Assembly: GCF_029946515.1 (NCBI RefSeq)
Contig: NZ_JARZHH010000037.1
Coordinates: 46,130 to 110,129, forward strand
Length of the DNA: 64,000 bases
Source: Polyangium sp. 6x1
GTDB taxonomy: Bacteria > Myxococcota_A > Polyangia > Polyangiales > Polyangiaceae
Direction: 5' to 3'
A program made the translations under genes and the position numbers. Numbering within the stretch: position 1 is the stretch's first letter; the number at the start of each line of letters is the position of its first letter. The notes beneath the pieces were generated by a model. It had not been told where the DNA came from. It searched no databases and saw only the letters and a program-made list of their open reading frames with translations. Positions 9,447 to 21,205 of the stretch are shown one piece after another.

Positions 9447-10088
9447 CTAAGCGCTCGTTTTGCGGGTCTTGCGGGGCTTCGGGGGGACCGAGACGGGCGG
9501 CTCGAGGGCGCGGTCGATGCGCAGGTAGCCGCGCTGCAGGAGGCGGAAGAGCTGTTCGACGAGCTGCTCGCGGGGCCACGCCTGGCCTCGATCAGTGCTC
9601 TCGGTGAAGATCTCTTTCAGCGCGCCGACGGTGAACGTCGCGTAGATCGTCGTGTCGCCTTCGGCCACGATCCCGAGGCGCTGGCCCTCGTCGAGGCTCA
9701 CGCGGAGCAGCGTCTTCACGCCGTCGTAGAAGGAGCGGATCTTCGCGGCGAAGGCCGGATCGAGGCCCGGCGCGAAGGAGAGCAGGAGCTGCGTGAGCGC
9801 GGGGTCGTCGAGCAGGACGGCCACGATGCCGCGGATGTTGTGCTTGATCTGCGCCTCGATGTCGCCCTGCGTGTCGACCGTGAGGATCGCGCCGCCGAGG
9901 CGCGAGAAGAGGCCGTCGACGAGCTCCACGAAGACCGAGCGCTTGTCGGGGAAGTAGAGATAAAACGTGCCCTTGGCGACGCTCGCCCGGGCCACGATGT
10001 CGTCGACCTTCGCCGCGTGATAGCCCTTCGTCGCGAAGACGTCGCGAGCCGCACGGAGGAGCTCGAGACGGCGCTCGGCCTTGTCCAT
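9447..10088 (-). CDS. TetR/AcrR-family transcriptional regulator
   Basis: The 213-residue product has a TetR helix-turn-helix at residues 5-52 (RDVFATKGYHAAKVDDIVAR, then GTFYLYFPDKRSVF) and an all-helical ligand-binding part. The C-terminus is a basic, Pro-rich tail that is unusual for the family. The gene is divergent from the CoA activase operon at 10241. The intergenic region holds a palindrome of the TetR operator type, so repression of that operon, and probably of itself, is the simplest reading. The ligand is unknown; an acyl-CoA would fit the target genes. Confidence 0.9.
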   Translation of the reverse strand: MDKAERRLELLRAARDVFATKGYHAAKVDDIVARASVAKGTFYLYFPDKRSVFVELVDGLFSRLGGAILTVDTQGDIEAQIKHNIRGIVAVLLDDPALTQLLLSFAPGLDPAFAAKIRSFYDGVKTLLRVSLDEGQRLGIVAEGDTTIYATFTVGALKEIFTESTDRGQAWPREQLVEQLFRLLQRGYLRIDRALEPPVSVPPKPRKTRKTSA

Positions 10089-10191
10089 GAAGGGCCTTGT
10101 ACCACCTCACCCGCGTGATGCGCACAACGGATACGCGCCAGACGAGCGGGCTCTACCTTGCCCCGATCGGGTCACCATGATACCCCATTCT

Positions 10192-10211
10192 GACTGACTG
10201 GACAGTCAGTC
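10192..10211. promoter_or_regulatory. Perfect palindrome, probable TetR-family operator
   Basis: GACTGACT-GGAC-AGTCAGTC is a perfect 8-bp inverted repeat with a four-base spacer. It is located 30 bases before the activase start codon and about 100 bases from the tetR start. The sequence class (TGACTGACTGG..CAGTCA) is common for AcrR/FadR-like TetR regulators. A weak -35-like TTGCCC at 10158 would place the palindrome at or just past the promoter. Confidence 0.75.
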
Positions 10212-10240
10212 GGGGGCAAACGGGACGGGAGAGGGACGGC

Positions 10241-13837
<3,597 letters not shown>

Positions 13838-13862
13838 CGTCGAAGGAGTCAGGGAGGAATCG

Positions 13863-15788
13863 ATGGAAACTGCAGTGCAGAAGACGCGGCTGCCGGTCAT
13901 GAACGGCGGCGCGAAGCAGTCCGTGGTCGACGAGGCTCTGGAAGCCGAGCTCCGCGCATTCGAAGAGGCGGAGCGCGAGCGCCTCGGCATCAAGGCCGAG
14001 CGCAAGCAGTGGGTCGACTCGATGTTGAACCCGCACGTGAAGCGGAGCGAGCGCGAGAACGTGACGCTCCTGATCTCGGGGCTCACCGCGGCGCAGGACT
14101 TCCTCGTGGAAGGCGCGCTCGGCGGACTCGGCTACAAGATCAAGAACATCGGCTGTCCGGACCAGGAAGGCCTGCAGGTCGGCAAGGAGTTCGGCAACCG
14201 CGGGCAGTGCAACCCGACGTACTTCACCGTCGGCAACCTCGTGAACTACCTGATCAAGCTCCGCGAGGAGAAGGGTTTGACCAGCGAGGAGGTCATCAAG
14301 AACTACGTGTTCCTGACGGCCGGCGCGTGCGGCCCCTGCCGCTTCGGGATGTACGTGACGGAGTACAGGAAGGCGCTGCGCGACGCGGGCTTCGACGGCT
14401 TCCGGGTGATGCTGTTCCAGCAGACCGGAGGCCTCTCGCAGGCGACGGGCGACGACGTGGGCATCGACATGAACCCCGCGTTCTTCGTGGGGATCGTGAA
14501 GGGCATCGTGTGCGGCGACGTGCTGAACGCGCTCGGCTATCGCATCCGGCCCTACGAGGTCGTGCCCGGCGCGACGAACAAGGCGCTCGAAGAGGCCAAG
14601 CGCATCATCTACACGGCGCTGCACGATCAGACGAACGTGTTCGTCGCGCTCTACAAGTGCCGCAAGCTCTTCGAGGCGATCGAGGTCGACAGGCTGCGGG
14701 TGCGCGCGAAGGCGTCGATCATCGGCGAGTTCTGGGCGATGACGACGGAGGGCGACGGCAACTACCAGCTGCAAAAGTTCCTCGAGAGCGAGGGCGCCGA
14801 GAACGACATCCAGCTGACGACGGCGTGGCTGCTCTACAACGTGTGGGAGGTCCGTCACGACACGCAGGATCGCGAGGTGCTGCGCGGCGTGGACGAGGGG
14901 ACGATGGGCCTCAAGGACCACCAGGGCGAGTTCGACATCGCCAAGCGCATCGCCACGATGCGGCTCGCGGAGGCGGCGCTGAAGGTCGGCTTCCAGGCGT
15001 TCGCGCAGCCGATCGGCCTGCACGACTATCACCTGCCGGACATGGATCTCGTCGCAGAGGTGGCCGAGGACTACTACTCGAACGATCTCCGCGGCGGCGA
15101 AGGGCACATGGAGGTCGGCAAGCTGATCGTGAACACGGTGCGCGCAAAGGCGCACATCACGGTGAGCGTGAAGCCGTTCGGATGCATGCCCTCGTCCGGC
15201 GTCTCGGACGGCGTGCAGTCGCTGATCACCGGCAAGTACCCGGGCACGATCTTCTGCGCGGTCGAGACGAGCGGTGACGGCGCGACGAACTTCTACTCGC
15301 GCATCCAGATGTACATGTTCAAGGCGCGGATCGCGGCCGAGCAGGAGCTCGAGCGCGTGCTCGCCGAGGAGGGTTTGACGCTCGAGCAGGTGCGCGCGTT
15401 CCTCGACGCGAACCCGAAGTACAAGAGCGCGCTTTACTACCCGCCCCACCGCGTCGCGGGGACGGCGGCAAACCTCGTCTACGCCGTGGCGCCGTTCATC
15501 AAGAAGACGGCGGCGGAGCGCGCGATCGACAAGGCGAAACACGCGGCCGAGGCGCTGCGCGACGTGGCCGTGAGCGCGCCCGGGACGATCACCGAGGTCT
15601 ACCGGAAGGCGACGGATCCCGAGACGATCGCGAAGGTCCGCGAGGACGCGCTCGTGCTCCGCGACATCGTGCGTGGCAAGGCGATGGAGCGCTTCCGTCC
15701 GCTCCTGCAGCAGCTCATGGGCAAGGCCGTCTTCGAGAACAACCCCGAGATTCGCACGACGACCTACGAGCCGATCGCCGCGGAATGA
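13863..15788 (+). CDS. Partner subunit of the CoA activase (2-hydroxyacyl-CoA dehydratase-like)
   Basis: The 641-residue protein contains conserved cysteine segments of the HgdB-like family: NIGCPDQEG, NRGQCNPTYFTVGNL, TAGACGPCRFGMY (near residue 155) and KPFGCMPSSGVSDGV (near 438). In many anaerobes this region is the C-terminal part of one long activase polypeptide; here it is a separate gene 26 bases downstream, with GGGAGGAA before the ATG. The last 130 residues are helical and not conserved in an obvious way. Its cofactor is probably a 4Fe-4S cluster. Activity in an apparently aerobic lineage would imply oxygen protection or use under microaerobic conditions. Confidence 0.8.
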   Translation: METAVQKTRLPVMNGGAKQSVVDEALEAELRAFEEAERERLGIKAERKQWVDSMLNPHVKRSERENVTLLISGLTAAQDFLVEGALGGLGYKIKNIGCPDQEGLQVGKEFGNRGQCNPTYFTVGNLVNYLIKLREEKGLTSEEVIKNYVFLTAGACGPCRFGMYVTEYRKALRDAGFDGFRVMLFQQTGGLSQATGDDVGIDMNPAFFVGIVKGIVCGDVLNALGYRIRPYEVVPGATNKALEEAKRIIYTALHDQTNVFVALYKCRKLFEAIEVDRLRVRAKASIIGEFWAMTTEGDGNYQLQKFLESEGAENDIQLTTAWLLYNVWEVRHDTQDREVLRGVDEGTMGLKDHQGEFDIAKRIATMRLAEAALKVGFQAFAQPIGLHDYHLPDMDLVAEVAEDYYSNDLRGGEGHMEVGKLIVNTVRAKAHITVSVKPFGCMPSSGVSDGVQSLITGKYPGTIFCAVETSGDGATNFYSRIQMYMFKARIAAEQELERVLAEEGLTLEQVRAFLDANPKYKSALYYPPHRVAGTAANLVYAVAPFIKKTAAERAIDKAKHAAEALRDVAVSAPGTITEVYRKATDPETIAKVREDALVLRDIVRGKAMERFRPLLQQLMGKAVFENNPEIRTTTYEPIAAE

Positions 15789-15829
15789 TCCCGTCTTGAC
15801 CACCGCGTGACCCCCTGCGACCGTGGGGC

Positions 15830-16654
15830 ATGGCTCCGGAAGCAGAGAAGACGGCCCTGACCGTGGGGGTCGTGCTCACGTCGGATCCAGAGGGGTCACG
15901 CGCGTCGCTCCACGCGTTCTGCAAGGCGCTGTCGGAGGCGACGGGCTTCGAGGTGCACGGCCTCGGGGGCTGGAACTACAACACGCTGCTCGAAGCCCTG
16001 GAGACAGGCGAGGTCGATCTCGGCTGGCTGCCGCCGCTCGTGGCGATGCGCGCGACAGGCCGCGCGCGCGTCATGCCGATCGTGTTGCCCGTGCGAAACG
16101 GAGCGTCGTCGTACATGACGGCGCTGTTCTCACCGAAGGGCTCATCGCTCCGCGAGATCGGCGATCTCCAGGAGCTGCGCGCGGCGTGGGTCGATCGGCA
16201 GAGCGCGGCCGGGTACATCGTGCTGCGGGCGCACCTTCGCTCGATCGGCGTGGACCTCGATCGCGCGTTCCGCGAGAACCTCTTCTTCGGGTCGCACGGC
16301 GAGGTGGCGCGCGCCGTGCTCCAGGGGAGCGCGGACGTGGGCGCGACGTTCGTGCACGTGGAGCCGGATCCGAGCCATCCGCGCGGCGAGCGCGTGGTGC
16401 GCGCCGGATGGGGCGAAGCGGACGTGCAGGTGATCACGTGCGCAGGGCCGATCCCGGCGGACGTGATGGCCGCGAGCGTGCGCGTGCCGGTGTCGTCGAT
16501 GCGCAAGCTGCAGCGGGCGCTCGTGGACAGCGGGGACAGCGAGCTCGGTCGGGCCGCGCGGGTGCTCTTCGGCGCGGAAGGGTTCGTCGTGGCGCGGAGC
16601 GAGCACCTGGATCCGCTGGCGAAACTCATCGCCAGGCACGAGCAAGAGCCCTAG
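15830..16654 (+). CDS. PhnD/TctC-like periplasmic-binding-fold protein without a signal peptide
   Basis: The 274-residue product has the shape of phosphate/phosphonate-binding proteins (PhnD family): LTVGVVLTSDPEG at the start, then VDLGWLPPLVA, a segment near GSHGEVARAVLQGSADVGAT, and a C-terminal helix. These are the ligand-binding lobes of a Venus-flytrap fold. The N-terminus MAPEAEKTALTVG lacks a signal peptide, so the protein should stay in the cytoplasm and act as a sensor or enzyme accessory rather than a transport receptor. It follows the activase operon by 41 bases and may belong to it. Confidence 0.65.
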   Translation: MAPEAEKTALTVGVVLTSDPEGSRASLHAFCKALSEATGFEVHGLGGWNYNTLLEALETGEVDLGWLPPLVAMRATGRARVMPIVLPVRNGASSYMTALFSPKGSSLREIGDLQELRAAWVDRQSAAGYIVLRAHLRSIGVDLDRAFRENLFFGSHGEVARAVLQGSADVGATFVHVEPDPSHPRGERVVRAGWGEADVQVITCAGPIPADVMAASVRVPVSSMRKLQRALVDSGDSELGRAARVLFGAEGFVVARSEHLDPLAKLIARHEQEP

Positions 16655-17199
16655 CGAGCGTTTGTCGTCGGCGCCTTGCCTTGCTCGAGCGAGCGCAGGG
16701 CCGCGTCGAGGGCGTCGGCCGAGGCGAGGCCGAGGTTGCGGAAGACCTCGTGCCCCTGCCGATCGAGGATGACGAGGCTCGGGACGTGGTGAAGGCCCTG
16801 GAAAGGCCCTGTGCCCTCGATCGTGGCCTCGTCCGCCATGGCGACCGGATACGGCGGAGCGACGACCTTCACGAAGGACTCGACGAGCAACTTGTGGTGC
16901 GGCGGTTCGAGGACGACGAGGCCAGCGTTGATGCGCGGGACGTGCCGTCTCACGAGGGTCGAGAGGAAGCGGGCCTGCGCGTGGGACGAGTCGTCGTACG
17001 TCGCGACGAACGCGATCACGGTGAAGCGGCCCGCGACGGAGTCGGTGGAGAGCGTGCCGCCGTCGAGCGTCTCGTACGAGAAAGAGACGCGCGGGCCGCG
17101 CGTGATGGACTGCGTGGGCGCGTCGGGCGCAGGCGTGGACGAGCACGCGACAGGCGCCGCGAGCAGGGCGAGGAGCAGTGCGCGCCTAGCGCGGATCAT
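16651..17199 (-). CDS. Lipoprotein with a thioredoxin-like fold lacking the CxxC pair
   Basis: The 182-residue product has a lipobox (LLALLAAPVACSS) and then a redoxin/SCO-like domain (SVAGRFTVIAFVATYDDSSH, later VPSLVILDRQGHEV). At the position where the family carries CxxC the sequence reads YDDSSH, and no cysteine occurs in the mature domain. It therefore cannot do ordinary thiol exchange, and a binding or structural role is more likely. The start at 17199 overlaps the end of the upstream gene by 14 bases, so the three minus-strand genes 18051-16651 are coupled. Confidence 0.65.
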   Translation of the reverse strand: MIRARRALLLALLAAPVACSSTPAPDAPTQSITRGPRVSFSYETLDGGTLSTDSVAGRFTVIAFVATYDDSSHAQARFLSTLVRRHVPRINAGLVVLEPPHHKLLVESFVKVVAPPYPVAMADEATIEGTGPFQGLHHVPSLVILDRQGHEVFRNLGLASADALDAALRSLEQGKAPTTNAR

Positions 17200-17830
17200 C
17201 GATCGCCTCGACGTCGGTGTCGAAGAGGTCGGCGAACTCGCGCAGCGACGCGGGCAGCTCGGCGCCACGACGGCGATGGGCGAGGATCGCATGCGCGAGC
17301 TCCTCGACGACCGGGGTGAGCGGCGTGGTTTCGAGCATGACACCGTCGACGACCGCGCCGCAGCGAGGCGCGTCGCCCTCGCTGAGGAGGCTGTCGTGCC
17401 GGGCCCAGAAGAAGCCCTCGTCGGGCACGTAGCGGCACCAGAGGACGCGGACGAAGCGGAGGTAGACGGGCTGGACGAGCGCGACGACACGCGCGCCGCG
17501 GGGCGCGATGCCCGAGAGGGCGCGGATGGGCCGGCCGCGCCACGCCGAGGTGTCGCCGAGGATGATGGCCGCCTCCATGCGCGCTCGGCGGTCGGGATCG
17601 GCCTCGACGGCGAGGAGCGGGGCGTAGAGGGCGACGAGGGGAACGGACAAACCGGGCGCGTCCTCGGCGAGCGCGTCGAGCCAAGCGTCGCGGGCCTCGG
17701 GCGCGAGGCCGGCGTAGACGTCGGCCGCGGCGAGGGCCGCGTCGGCGTCGTTGGCGAGGGCGCCGAGCCACTCACGCCAGGCCGCGAGGATGCGAGGCTC
17801 GGGGTTTCCAGGCTCCTGCGGCTCGTTCAT
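17186..17830 (-). CDS. Unrecognised 214-residue cytoplasmic protein
   Basis: I do not recognise this family. The protein begins MNEPQEPGNPEPRILAAWRE and has a helical, Ala-rich first half. A central segment, ALVQPVYLRFVRVLWCRYVP, is aromatic, and the end is acidic (EFADLFDTDVEAIDDPR). There is no signal peptide. GGGAGGG precedes the ATG at 17830, whose first bases overlap the stop of the DUF4911-like gene. The downstream gene starts within its last codons. The arrangement argues that it works with the DUF4911-like protein and the lipoprotein. Confidence 0.6.
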   Translation of the reverse strand: MNEPQEPGNPEPRILAAWREWLGALANDADAALAAADVYAGLAPEARDAWLDALAEDAPGLSVPLVALYAPLLAVEADPDRRARMEAAIILGDTSAWRGRPIRALSGIAPRGARVVALVQPVYLRFVRVLWCRYVPDEGFFWARHDSLLSEGDAPRCGAVVDGVMLETTPLTPVVEELAHAILAHRRRGAELPASLREFADLFDTDVEAIDDPR

Positions 17831-18051
17831 CGATCCCTCCCCGCCTCGGCCTCGGGATGGACGCGCGCGTCGATCTCCCGCGCGAGATCGTCGAGCAGCT
17901 CGACGAGCTCCCGCTCGCGATCGGGCGGCGCGGCCACGACGAGCTCGCCGCCTCGCTCGGCGAAGATGGTGCCGAGGCCCTCGCTCGCTTCGAGGATGCC
18001 CTTGAGAAAAACGACATCCGCGGGGCGAACGTCGACGCGACGCACGAGCAT
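17827..18051 (-). CDS. DUF4911-like small protein
   Basis: The 74-residue form starts MLVRRVDVRPADVVFLKGIL and continues EASEGLGTIFAERGGELVVA, a pattern I associate with DUF4911 of deltaproteobacteria: a beta-strand, a helix holding FLKxILEAxEG, then two strands. An in-frame ATG at 18195 would add 48 basic, low-complexity residues, and neither start has a strong ribosome binding site. The stop overlaps the next start as ATGA. The function of the family is unknown. Confidence 0.6.
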   Translation of the reverse strand: MLVRRVDVRPADVVFLKGILEASEGLGTIFAERGGELVVAAPPDRERELVELLDDLAREIDARVHPEAEAGRDR

Positions 18052-18329
18052 GCCCGCCGAGGCCTCGGCGATCGGGAGCGGCCGTCGTCGCCTTGCGGGA
18101 CCGCCGTGGCCAGGGCTTCGCGCGGAGGATGGCGCTTGGTCGGCGTGCGGCGGAGAGGCGCCATCGGAGGGATGCGCCGTGTCGGGCGAGGGCATGGGAC
18201 GGGACAGGTAAGCACCGCCGGAGGCCGGGATCCAGCACGGGCACCTCGGGCCGCGCGTGATGCGCCGAGGCGGCCTCTCCAGAAGTCCCGCCGTGCTCGC
18301 CGAGGCAAAGGCGCTAGATTCGTGCCGCC

Positions 18330-19871
18330 ATGTCGTACGGGAAAGACGATCGGGTTGCCGAAGTCGCTTGCGATCCGCGGAGCCTCGGGGGGGAGGCCAG
18401 GTGGGAGGACGAACCCGGGCGCGCGCTCGCGTTCGGAGCCCCGGCGCGCGCGCCCCGGAAAACCGAGGAAGAGGACGACGATATGGACCTGCCGCCGCTC
18501 GACACGGACCCCGACGCCGGGGACGACGAGGCCGCAGGCGACGCCTTCGAGGACGCGCTGCCGGATCTGCGCGACGACGGCGGAGATCCGCTCGACGACG
18601 CGAACGCCCAGGATCTCGACGTGGGGCTCGACGTGGACGACGAGGCGGACGAGGCCTCGGGTGACGATGCTGAAGACGGCGTCGATGTCGGGTCCCTCGA
18701 TGAGGATCTGGCGACGCTCGACGGCGAGGAGAGCGCGCTCGACGAGGACCGGGACGAAGGTACGTTCGGCGACGACGATGCGGATCTGGAGCTCGACGCG
18801 ACCCAGGACGACGGCGGCGCGGAAGGGACGGGCGAGAGCGCGGAGATCGACATCGACGAGTCGGCGCTACCGGAGCTCGACGAGAGCGCGAACGACGAGG
18901 CGGGCGACGACGCGCTCGCCGACGAGCTGCTCGAAGAAGCCGCGCGCGGAAAAGTGCCGCCGTGGGCGCCGAGCCGGTTCGTCGTGCTCGAAGGCGCCGG
19001 CGCGCCCGTGCCGTGCATCGCGGTGACGGTGTGCGGGGGGCGCGTGCTCGCCGCGGGGGACGTGGTGCTCGCGGTGGACGAGGGCGCGCACGCGGCGCGG
19101 CAGACGGGGCTCGACACGCCGAGCACGGCGGTCGTCGCGACGGATGAGGTGGCGGTGGTGGCGCTCTCGCGCGGCGGGTTGCTCGTGAGCCGCGATGGAT
19201 GCGCGTCGGCGACGCCGGTCGCGGGTTTCCGGTCGGAGAAGGGGCCGGTGGAGCTCGGGGCGACGCCGGGGCGGATCTGGATCCTGCACGAGAGTTCGCT
19301 CTGGTCGATGACGGGCCGCGAAGGGACGCCGGTGCTCGCACGGGAAGGCGGAGTGCGCGCGATCAAGGCAGCGGGCGGGACGCTCGTGGTGCTGGCGACG
19401 CGGCCCGACGGCGCGGCGATCGAGAGGCTGCGCGGCGACGACGAGGCCTGGCAGAGGGCGCCGCTCGAAGGCGCGGCGGCCGATCTCGCCACGGGGGCTC
19501 CGAAGCCCGGCCTGGCCGTCGCGGCGGCAGGGAGGCGCGTGGCGATCGTATCGCCGCGTGGGTTGCTCCTGTCGAACGACGGCGGGCATTCGTTCGAGTC
19601 GGTCGATCTGCACGACGTGATCGGCGCGTGCTTCGCGGGCGACGAGGAGGATGCGCCGCTCTACGCGCTGATGGCGCCCCGGGGAGACGCGACGTCCTAC
19701 GTCGTGCGCGTGGGCGAGGACGGGGACGTCGCGCGCGTCGCGGAGCTACGCGGGCAGGACGGGACGGGCCTCGGGGAGGCGTCGATCGCGTGGGACGGCT
19801 CGCGCGAGCTCGTCTGGATCGCGAGCCGGCTCGGCCTCGTCGCGCTGGGGCCTCCGGCGCGGCCGCACTGA
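18330..19871 (+). CDS. Protein with a highly acidic disordered N-terminus and a beta-propeller-like C-terminus
   Basis: The 513-residue product has an Asp/Glu-rich segment from about residue 45 to 205 (e.g. DDEADEASGDDAEDG), with almost no basic residues. From about 215 a regular pattern of strand-turn repeats follows (VVLEGAGAPVPCIAVTVCGG, VVATDEVAVVALSRGGLLVS, RVAIVSPRGLLLSNDGGHSF). This matches the Asp-box/BNR style of sialidase-like or photosynthesis-stability-factor-like propellers. There is no signal peptide. The gene stands alone, divergent from the DUF4911-like operon and convergent with lysC. Function is unknown; the acidic half could bind cations or basic partners. Confidence 0.65.
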   Translation: MSYGKDDRVAEVACDPRSLGGEARWEDEPGRALAFGAPARAPRKTEEEDDDMDLPPLDTDPDAGDDEAAGDAFEDALPDLRDDGGDPLDDANAQDLDVGLDVDDEADEASGDDAEDGVDVGSLDEDLATLDGEESALDEDRDEGTFGDDDADLELDATQDDGGAEGTGESAEIDIDESALPELDESANDEAGDDALADELLEEAARGKVPPWAPSRFVVLEGAGAPVPCIAVTVCGGRVLAAGDVVLAVDEGAHAARQTGLDTPSTAVVATDEVAVVALSRGGLLVSRDGCASATPVAGFRSEKGPVELGATPGRIWILHESSLWSMTGREGTPVLAREGGVRAIKAAGGTLVVLATRPDGAAIERLRGDDEAWQRAPLEGAAADLATGAPKPGLAVAAAGRRVAIVSPRGLLLSNDGGHSFESVDLHDVIGACFAGDEEDAPLYALMAPRGDATSYVVRVGEDGDVARVAELRGQDGTGLGEASIAWDGSRELVWIASRLGLVALGPPARPH

Positions 19872-19881
19872 CAGCGGGGGA

Positions 19882-21117
19882 TCAGCTCTCGACGAAGGCG
19901 CGGTGCAGCGCGCGCTGCGCCTCGGCGAGGGCGCTCGTGGGGACGACCGCGCCGAGCCGGAGCGGGGTCGCCGTGAGGGCGCTCGGGGACGCGGAGACGC
20001 CGCGGAGCGCAGCGAGGAAGCGCGCGAGGGGCTCGGTCGTCGCGGCCAGGCCATCCCCGACGACGCTGACGACGGCGACGTCCTCGACGAGCGCGAGGGA
20101 CGGCAAGGCGCTCGTGAGCCGCTGCTTGGCGCCGCGCCAATCGGGCACGTTGAGCAGCGAGATCACGAAGCTCGCGCCGCGCTCGTTCACGGCGAGGTCC
20201 TTCAAGGGCACCTTCGCTTCGCCGGCGACACGGAGGAGCTCGTCGAGCTTCGCCACGTCGGGCAGGCTCCCGAGCGCGACGTTGCCTTCACCGACGACCG
20301 CGCGGGCGCGGAGATCCTCGCGCGGGCCGAACTTGCGCACCACGGTCTGACGCGCGCCCTCTTCCTCCGCGTCGAACGTCGAGCGCGCGTAGATCGCGAT
20401 GTTCGCGCGGCGGGCCCATTCGACGGCCTGCGCGCAGACGACCTTCGCGCCGCACTCGGCCATCTCCTGCAGCATGGCGTGATCGAGCTCGGGCAGGTGC
20501 TTTGCGTCGGGCACGACGCGCGGATCGGCCGAGTAGACGCCGTCGACGTCGCTGTAGATCTCGCACCGCTCGGCCTCGAGCGCGGCCGCGAGCGCGACGG
20601 CGGTGGTGTCGGAGCCGCCGCGGCCGAGGGTCGTGATCTCACGCCGGTAGCTCATGCCCTGGTAGCCCGCGATGATCACGATCTGCCCGCGCGCGAGCTC
20701 GTCCTCGATGCGGTGCGGCCGGACCTCGATGATGCGCGCGTCGAAGTGGCGGTCGTTCGTGAGGATGCCGGACTGCGACCCGGTGAAGGAGATGGCCGCC
20801 TCGCCACGCGCCTGGATCGCGATCGAGAGCAGCGCCATGGAGACGCGCTCTCCCGTGGAGAGGAGCATGTCGAGCTCGCGGCGCGGCGGATCCGAGGCGC
20901 CTCCGGCCTGGCTCGCGACCTGCCGCGCGAGCGAGAGCAGGCCGTCGGTCGTCTTGCCCATCGCGCTCACGACGACGACGACGTCATGGCCCGCGCGCTT
21001 CGCGGCGACGACCCGATCGGCCACCCGCCCGAGCTTCTCGACGTCGGCCACCGAGGAGCCGCCGTACTTCTGGACGATGATCGGACGCCGCCTTCCGTTC
21101 GACTCACTGCCTTGCAC
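19882..21117 (-). CDS. lysC: Aspartate kinase
   Basis: The 411-residue product carries the aspartokinase signature [13 protein letters not shown] near residue 17, [10 protein letters not shown], the [19 protein letters not shown] motif and [15 protein letters not shown]. Two ACT domains follow from about residue 270. It catalyses phosphorylation of aspartate, the first step toward lysine, threonine and methionine. Length is normal for a monofunctional enzyme. The start is GTG at 21117, with GAGG about ten bases upstream. Feedback regulation by lysine or threonine is expected through the ACT domains but cannot be assigned. No other amino-acid gene is adjacent. Confidence 0.95.
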   Translation of the reverse strand: MQGSESNGRRRPIIVQKYGGSSVADVEKLGRVADRVVAAKRAGHDVVVVVSAMGKTTDGLLSLARQVASQAGGASDPPRRELDMLLSTGERVSMALLSIAIQARGEAAISFTGSQSGILTNDRHFDARIIEVRPHRIEDELARGQIVIIAGYQGMSYRREITTLGRGGSDTTAVALAAALEAERCEIYSDVDGVYSADPRVVPDAKHLPELDHAMLQEMAECGAKVVCAQAVEWARRANIAIYARSTFDAEEEGARQTVVRKFGPREDLRARAVVGEGNVALGSLPDVAKLDELLRVAGEAKVPLKDLAVNERGASFVISLLNVPDWRGAKQRLTSALPSLALVEDVAVVSVVGDGLAATTEPLARFLAALRGVSASPSALTATPLRLGAVVPTSALAEAQRALHRAFVES

Positions 21118-21205
21118 GAGGTACCTCGGAGAGAAGAGGGCACGCGAGCGCGCCTTCGTCGACCGCTAGCACGAGCGGCGCGGAAGGGGCAAACGCGCGG
21201 CGAGG

